In this document: in pieces, positions 59,789 through 64,000 of the stretch
Position numbering within the stretch: position 1 is the first letter of the stretch
How the letters are laid out: every line of letters begins with the position of its first letter
NCBI GenBank assembly: GCA_963741355.1
Contig: CAVUIG010000004.1
Span: forward strand, 155,034-219,033
Length of the DNA: 64,000 nt
Reading direction: 5' to 3'
From: CAIWHR01 sp963741355
Lineage (GTDB): Bacteria > Pseudomonadota > Gammaproteobacteria > Burkholderiales > Casimicrobiaceae
Made by a program: the position numbers and the translations under genes
The notes under the pieces: generated by a model
What the model was told of the DNA's origin: nothing
Database searches by the model: none
The model's input: only the letters and a program-made list of their open reading frames with translations

Positions 59789-61366
59789 GTGAACCTGCTG
59801 CGCGCGTTGACCACGGTGAGCGGGATGACCTTGCTGTCCCGGATCACCGGACTCGCGCGGGAAAGCCTGCAGGCGGCCCTTTTCGGCGCGGGCCTGCAGA
59901 TGGACGCGTTCCAGGCCGCCTTCCGCTTGCCCAACATCCTTCGGCGGATGTTCGCGGAAGGTGCCTTCTCGCAGGCCTTCGTGCCGATCCTCGCGGAATA
60001 CAAGCGGCAACGCGGCGACGCCGAGACGCGCGACCTCGTGGGGCGTGTCGGAGCGCTGCTGGCGCTGGTGCTGCTCGGCGTGACCGCGCTCGGCGTGCTG
60101 GCCGCGCCGGCGCTCGTCTATCTGCTGGCGAGCGGCTTCGCGCAGACGCCGGGAAAGATCGAGCTGACGGCGGAGCTCATCCGGATCGTCTTCCCGTACA
60201 TCCTGTTCGTGTCGCTGGTGTCGCTCGCCGGCGGCGTCCTCAACGTGTATCGGCGCTTCGCCGTGCCCGCGTTCACGCCGGTCCTGCTCAACCTCTCGAT
60301 CATCGGCTCGGCGATCTTTCTCGCCAAATATTTCGACCCGCCGATCAAGGCGCTGGCCTGGGGCGTGTTCATCGGCGGCGTCGCCCAGCTCGCATTCCAG
60401 GTTGCGCCGCTCATTCGAATCGGGATGCTGCCGCGTCCGCGTTTCGATTGGCGCGACCCCGGGGTCCGACGAGTGATGCGCAACATGGGCCCGGCGCTCA
60501 TCGGCGTGTCCGCGGCGCAGATCTCCGCGCTCATCAACACGCAGCTCGCGTCCTTGCTGGGCGACGGGCGCATTTCATGGATCACCTATGCCGACCGGCT
60601 CATGGAATTTCCGAGCGCGCTGCTCGGCGTGGCGCTCGGCACCGTGCTGCTCCCGTCGCTTTCGAAGCATCACAGCGACGCCAACCGGGAGCAGTACTCT
60701 TCATTGCTCGACTGGGGCCTGCGGCTTGCCTTCCTGCTCGCGCTGCCCGCCGCCGTCGCGTTGTGGCTGCTCGCGCTGCCGCTCATCTCGACGCTTTATC
60801 AATACGGCAAGTTCACCGTGAACGACGTGTGGCAAACGCGAGCGGCGCTGCTGGGCTACAGCGTCGGTCTGCTGGGGCTCATCGTCGTGAAGATTCTCGC
60901 GCCGGGATTCTATGCGCGCCAGAACATCAAGACGCCGGTGAAGATCGCGTTCTTCACCGTGTTCGTGACGCAGACGCTGGCATTCGTCCTCATGTGGCGC
61001 ATCGGCCATGCCGGCCTCACGCTGGCGACGAGCGTCGGCGCGTGCGTGAACGGCGGATTGCTGTTCTGGTTCCTGCGCAAGGGCGGCTCGTATCGGCCGC
61101 AGCCCGGATGGCTCTCGTTCCTGTGCAGACTCGTCGTGGCGCTGTTCGCGCTCGGCGCGCTCCTCTACTGGATCGCGGGACCCGCGGAGTATTGGCTGGA
61201 AGCTTCGCTTTGGACAAAAGCCGCGCGCCTGGCGGGCATCTGCGCCGCGGGCGTCGTGGCGTATTTCGCGGCGTTGTGGCTGTTGGGATTCCGGATCGGG
61301 GACTTCAACCGGCGCGAGAGCGACGCCGATGCGACAGAGATTCCGCCGCCGCCCGCGGAGGATTGA
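59789..61366 (+). CDS. murJ: lipid II flippase MurJ (MviN)
   Basis: Inner-membrane MOP-superfamily flippase of 525 residues that moves lipid II across the membrane for peptidoglycan synthesis; about 14 helices. GTG at 59789 begins MNLLRALTTVSGMTLLSRIT; further marks are ESLQAALFGAGLQMDAFQ, RLPNILRRMFAEGAFSQAF and ALLGVALGTVLLPSLSKHH. The 55 upstream codons that stay open are low-complexity leader with a GC-rich palindromic stretch. Convergent with fur. Intact. Confidence 0.95.
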   Translation: MNLLRALTTVSGMTLLSRITGLARESLQAALFGAGLQMDAFQAAFRLPNILRRMFAEGAFSQAFVPILAEYKRQRGDAETRDLVGRVGALLALVLLGVTALGVLAAPALVYLLASGFAQTPGKIELTAELIRIVFPYILFVSLVSLAGGVLNVYRRFAVPAFTPVLLNLSIIGSAIFLAKYFDPPIKALAWGVFIGGVAQLAFQVAPLIRIGMLPRPRFDWRDPGVRRVMRNMGPALIGVSAAQISALINTQLASLLGDGRISWITYADRLMEFPSALLGVALGTVLLPSLSKHHSDANREQYSSLLDWGLRLAFLLALPAAVALWLLALPLISTLYQYGKFTVNDVWQTRAALLGYSVGLLGLIVVKILAPGFYARQNIKTPVKIAFFTVFVTQTLAFVLMWRIGHAGLTLATSVGACVNGGLLFWFLRKGGSYRPQPGWLSFLCRLVVALFALGALLYWIAGPAEYWLEASLWTKAARLAGICAAGVVAYFAALWLLGFRIGDFNRRESDADATEIPPPPAED

Positions 61367-61381
61367 CCGGCTGGAACGACG

Positions 61382-61822
61382 TCAGCTGTTGGCGTCGGGC
61401 TTGCGGTGCGGACAGCGCGGTTTCGCGCACTCGACGTAGAGGTAGAGCGCGTGCTCGACGATCTTGAAGCCGCGGTCGGCGGCGATCGTCGACTGCCGCT
61501 TCTCGATTTCCGGATCGTAGAATTCCTCGACGCGTCCGCAGTCGAGGCACACGAGATGATCGTGGTGACGCCCTTCGTTCAGCTCGAAGATCGCCTTGCC
61601 CGACTCGAAATGGTGCCGGATCAGCAGCCCCGCCTGCTCGAACTGGGTCAGCACGCGATAGACCGTCGCGAGGCCGATGTCGAGCCCTTCGGTCAGGAGC
61701 TGCTTGTAGACGTCCTCGGCCGTCAGGTGCCGCACCTTCGATTGCTCGAAGAGCGTGATGATCTTGAGCCGCGGCACCGTGGCCTTGAGGCCGGCATTCT
61801 TGAGGTCGTGGGGCGTCGTCAT
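61382..61822 (-). CDS. fur: ferric uptake regulator
   Basis: A 146-residue iron-responsive repressor. Winged helix with LTAEDVYKQLLTEGLDIGLA and TVYRVLTQFEQAGLL; regulatory metal sites from HHFESGKAIFELNEGRHHDH, CLDCGRVEEF and the C-terminal CAKPRCPH pair, which gives the structural zinc Cys set. Start at 61822 (MTTPHDLKNAGLKATVPR). Divergent from bamE-dapB, a conserved betaproteobacterial arrangement. Intact. Confidence 0.97.
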   Translation of the reverse strand: MTTPHDLKNAGLKATVPRLKIITLFEQSKVRHLTAEDVYKQLLTEGLDIGLATVYRVLTQFEQAGLLIRHHFESGKAIFELNEGRHHDHLVCLDCGRVEEFYDPEIEKRQSTIAADRGFKIVEHALYLYVECAKPRCPHRKPDANS

Positions 61823-61898
61823 GCGCGGCTTTCCGATCCTGGCGGACAGAGGATGGTCCGGGGCCACCGGAGGGCGCGAAAGAGCCGCCCCCCACGGC

Positions 61899-61904
61899 TA
61901 TAAT
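61899..61904 (+). promoter_or_regulatory. -10 element of the bamE promoter
   Basis: A perfect TATAAT 47 bases before the bamE ATG, in the fur-bamE divergent region. The -35 position (gcgaaa) is poor. No clear Fur box was seen between the two genes. Confidence 0.45.
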
Positions 61905-61951
61905 AGCGAGTCCCCCGGCAAATTCACAGGCACGTGGCAAATCCTCCCTCA

Positions 61952-62443
61952 ATGACGAACGGGCACGCGCGTTCCGCGGCCGCGATCCTGCGTCCGCTCG
62001 CCGCCCTGCTCGTCGCGGCCCTGTGCGGATGCCAGACGCTCGACACGTATTTTCCGACGATGCGCTCGTTCGGCATCTACAAGCTCGACGTGATCCAGGG
62101 CAACTACCTCACGCAGGACATGGTAGACCGGCTCAAGGTCGGCCTGCCCAAGCAGCAGGTACGCCTCGTTCTCGGCACGCCGCTCATCACCAGCGCGTTT
62201 CGCGACAACCGCTGGGATTACGTCTTCGAGTTCAAGGGGCAGGGCCGGCCCGACGAGCATCGGCAGTTGACCGTTTATTTCGTCGACGAAAAGCTCGCGC
62301 GCTGGGAAGGCGACGCGATGCCGGCCTCGCAGATCGAAGCCAACCGCGCCGCCGCGGAGAAGACGTTGCCGCACATCTCGTCGGCGGAGGACAAGGGCTT
62401 CATGGACTGGTTCCTGGACCTCTTCCGGAAGTCGTCGCCGTGA
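61952..62443 (+). CDS. bamE: outer membrane assembly lipoprotein BamE (SmpA/OmlA)
   Basis: A 163-residue lipoprotein subunit of the BAM complex. Signal with hydrophobic core (ILRPLAALLVAALCGC) and a lipobox L-C-G-C; the mature part has LKVGLPKQQVRLVLGTPLIT and RWDYVFEFKGQGRPDEHR, the SmpA/OmlA fold. ATG at 61952; GTG at 61934 is possible. The stop overlaps the dapB start. Intact. Confidence 0.93.
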   Translation: MTNGHARSAAAILRPLAALLVAALCGCQTLDTYFPTMRSFGIYKLDVIQGNYLTQDMVDRLKVGLPKQQVRLVLGTPLITSAFRDNRWDYVFEFKGQGRPDEHRQLTVYFVDEKLARWEGDAMPASQIEANRAAAEKTLPHISSAEDKGFMDWFLDLFRKSSP

Positions 62444-63252
62444 CACGGATTGCGATCGCCGGCGCCGGCGGTCGGATGGGCCAGACGCTCATCGCCGCGA
62501 CGCTTGCCGATCCGGCGCTGACCCTCGCCGCAGCGGTCGATGTCGCCGACAGCGCCGTCGCAGGCCGCGACGCGGGCGCGATCGTCGGACGCACGACGGG
62601 TGTAGCGGTGGGTACCGATATTGACGCCGCGGTCGCCGCCGCCGATGTGCTCATCGACTTCACCCGGCCCGAGGGCACGCTCGACCACCTCGCGGCCTGC
62701 GCCCGCCACGGCACCGGCGCGGTGATCGGCACCACCGGCTTCTCCGACGCGCAGCGCGCCGCGATCGCCGGATTCGCGAAGCAGATCCCGATCGTCCTCG
62801 CGCCCAACATGAGCGTGGGCGTCAACGTGCTCCTGAAGCTGGTCGAGACCGCGGCGCGGCGTCTCGGCGCGGACTATGACGTTGAGATCGTCGAGATGCA
62901 CCACCGGCACAAGGTCGACGCGCCGTCCGGCACCGCGCTGGAGCTCGGCGCCGCGGCGGCGGCCGGATCCGGCCGCTCGCTCAAGGAGTGCGCGGTCTAC
63001 GCGCGCGAAGGCGTGACCGGCGAACGCAAGCCGGGGAGCATCGGCTTCGCGAGCCTTCGCGGCGGCGACGTGGTCGGCGAGCACACGGTGATCTTCGCCG
63101 CCGGCGGCGAGCGCGTCGAGCTCGCGCACAAGGCGAGCTCGCGTCACAATTTTGCCGCGGGCGCGCTGCGCGCCGCGCGGTTCGTCGCGGCCCGCCGCGC
63201 CGAGGGCGTCGCCGGCCTCGCCGACATGCAGGACGTGCTCGGACTCCGATAG
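62440..63252 (+). CDS. dapB: 4-hydroxy-tetrahydrodipicolinate reductase
   Basis: A 270-residue enzyme of lysine and diaminopimelate synthesis. NAD(P)-binding GAGGRMGQTLI at the start, VIGTTGFSDAQ, APNMSVGVNVLL and the substrate-binding EMHHRHKVDAPSGTALEL. GTG start at 62440 overlaps the bamE stop (GTGA), so translation is probably coupled. Intact. Confidence 0.97.
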   Translation: MTRIAIAGAGGRMGQTLIAATLADPALTLAAAVDVADSAVAGRDAGAIVGRTTGVAVGTDIDAAVAAADVLIDFTRPEGTLDHLAACARHGTGAVIGTTGFSDAQRAAIAGFAKQIPIVLAPNMSVGVNVLLKLVETAARRLGADYDVEIVEMHHRHKVDAPSGTALELGAAAAAGSGRSLKECAVYAREGVTGERKPGSIGFASLRGGDVVGEHTVIFAAGGERVELAHKASSRHNFAAGALRAARFVAARRAEGVAGLADMQDVLGLR

Positions 63253-63257
63253 CACGG

Positions 63258-64000
63258 ATGGCCGCGCCGCCGTTCGACCTCTCCGGCCGCGTCGCGCTCG
63301 TCACCGGCGGCGGGACCGGCTTGGGCTTCGCGATCGCCGCGGGATTGGGACGCGCCGGCGCGCGCGTCGTGCTGAATGGCCGCCGGCGCGAGATCCTCGA
63401 CGATGCGTGCGCGAAGCTTTCCGCCGAGGGCATTCGCGCGGACGCGGCGCCTTTCGACGTCACCGATGCCGCCGCGGTCGGCGAGGGCGCGGCCCGGATC
63501 GCCCGCGACATCGGCGCCGTCGACATCCTCGTCAACAACGCCGCGGTCAACCGGCGCAAGGCGCTCGTCGCGTTCACGCCCGAGGAGTGGCGGGCGCTGC
63601 ATGCGGCGAATCTCGACGGCCCGTTCCTGGTCACTCGCGCGGTGCTCGCGTCGATGCAATCGCGCCGGCGGGGCAAGATCATCAACATCTGCTCGCTCGC
63701 CTCCGACCTCGGCCGTCCCAACATCGTCCCCTACGCGGCGAGCAAGGGCGCGCTCAGGATGCTGACCCGGGCGCTCGCAGTCGAGGTCGCGCCACACAAC
63801 GTCCAGGTCAATGGCATCGCTCCGGGATTCTTCCGCACGGAAATGAACGCCGCGCTCATCGCGGATGCCGAATTCTCGGCCTGGGTCGCGCGCCGCACGC
63901 CGGCGGGCCGCTGGGGCGAGCCCCCGGAGATTGCCGGCGCGGCGGTGTTTCTCGCCTCGCCCGCGGCCGACTATGTCACCGGACACATCCTTTACGTCGA
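63258..64000 (+). CDS. SDR family oxidoreductase (cut by the window end)
   Basis: First 247 residues of a classical short-chain dehydrogenase. Cofactor loop VTGGGTGLGFAIAAGL, NNAAVN, catalytic Ser in NICSLASDLG and YAASK (Tyr and Lys), and the C-terminal APGFFRTEMNAALIAD stretch. The sequence most resembles gluconate 5-dehydrogenase / 3-oxoacyl-ACP-reductase-like SDRs; the substrate cannot be told. It starts five bases after dapB and only the last few residues are missing. Confidence 0.92.
   Translation, partial: MAAPPFDLSGRVALVTGGGTGLGFAIAAGLGRAGARVVLNGRRREILDDACAKLSAEGIRADAAPFDVTDAAAVGEGAARIARDIGAVDILVNNAAVNRRKALVAFTPEEWRALHAANLDGPFLVTRAVLASMQSRRRGKIINICSLASDLGRPNIVPYAASKGALRMLTRALAVEVAPHNVQVNGIAPGFFRTEMNAALIADAEFSAWVARRTPAGRWGEPPEIAGAAVFLASPAADYVTGHILYV

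Overview
This 64 kb window is a GC-rich (roughly two-thirds G+C by eye), gene-dense piece of chromosome, most likely from a betaproteobacterium of the Burkholderiales or a near relative. The lineage call rests on gene order: ccoIS-NOQP-GH with fnr and a SafE-like gene; the RDD / DUF3106 / DUF3619 / sigma-factor cluster divergent from ilvI-ilvH-ilvC-psd-pssA-leuA; fur / bamE / dapB; rpsT / murJ; and a Bug-type (TTT) solute-binding protein. No rRNA, tRNA, CRISPR, phage or transposase gene was seen.

Layout. 0.1-11.3 kb: universal stress protein, then the complete cbb3 oxidase assembly and structural operon, an oxygen-sensing Fnr regulator and three Fnr-type palindromes (in front of usp, ccoN and fnr). 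11.3-16.5 kb: an unknown cytoplasmic protein, a GIN-domain protein, pyrophosphatase, an acetyltransferase, then a sigma factor with three small companions. 16.9-26.5 kb: branched-chain amino-acid and phospholipid synthesis (ilvI, ilvH, ilvC, psd, pssA, leuA) and malate synthase. leuA has a leucine-rich leader peptide that looks leaderless, and a MITE-like inverted-repeat element supplies the ilvH stop codon. 27-37.7 kb: a giant sensor kinase (TPR plus about twelve GAF domains, HisKA, HATPase, two receivers), an HPt protein and a receiver-cyclase, which form a phosphorelay ending in cyclic nucleotide synthesis. 38.1-40.9 kb: rubrerythrin, a CCG-type Fe-S protein, an encapsulated-ferritin (EncFtn) homologue without encapsulin, and DUF3501, together a probable peroxide/iron module. 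40.9-48.7 kb: two GNAT enzymes, YajQ, two tandem TPR-glycosyltransferase paralogues, an Fpg/Nei glycosylase and argG. 48.9-54.3 kb: a diheme cytochrome c peroxidase divergent from an ECF sigma factor paired with a TPR Ser/Thr kinase; composition looks somewhat less GC-rich here. 54.3-64 kb: a Bug protein, VOC protein, argF, nitronate monooxygenase, nnrS, rpsT, murJ, fur, bamE, dapB and a truncated SDR gene.

A strong overall property is that many obviously real genes (usp, ccoI, ccoP, ccoG, ccoH, safE-like, DUF3106, HPt, diheme peroxidase, Bug, argF, nitronate monooxygenase and above all the GAF kinase) are broken by single-base indels, most of them insertions, with coding resuming at once in another frame. 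Several of these are single-copy housekeeping genes, so I read most as uncorrected sequencing/assembly errors. Coordinates for such genes are given end to end across the shifts. The kinase is much denser in shifts than the rest and could be a true pseudogene.

Biologically the window describes a facultative or microaerobic respirer: Fnr controls the high-affinity oxidase and a stress protein, nnrS and nitronate monooxygenase suggest exposure to nitrogen oxides or nitro compounds, and the rubrerythrin/EncFtn cluster plus diheme peroxidase handle peroxide and iron.
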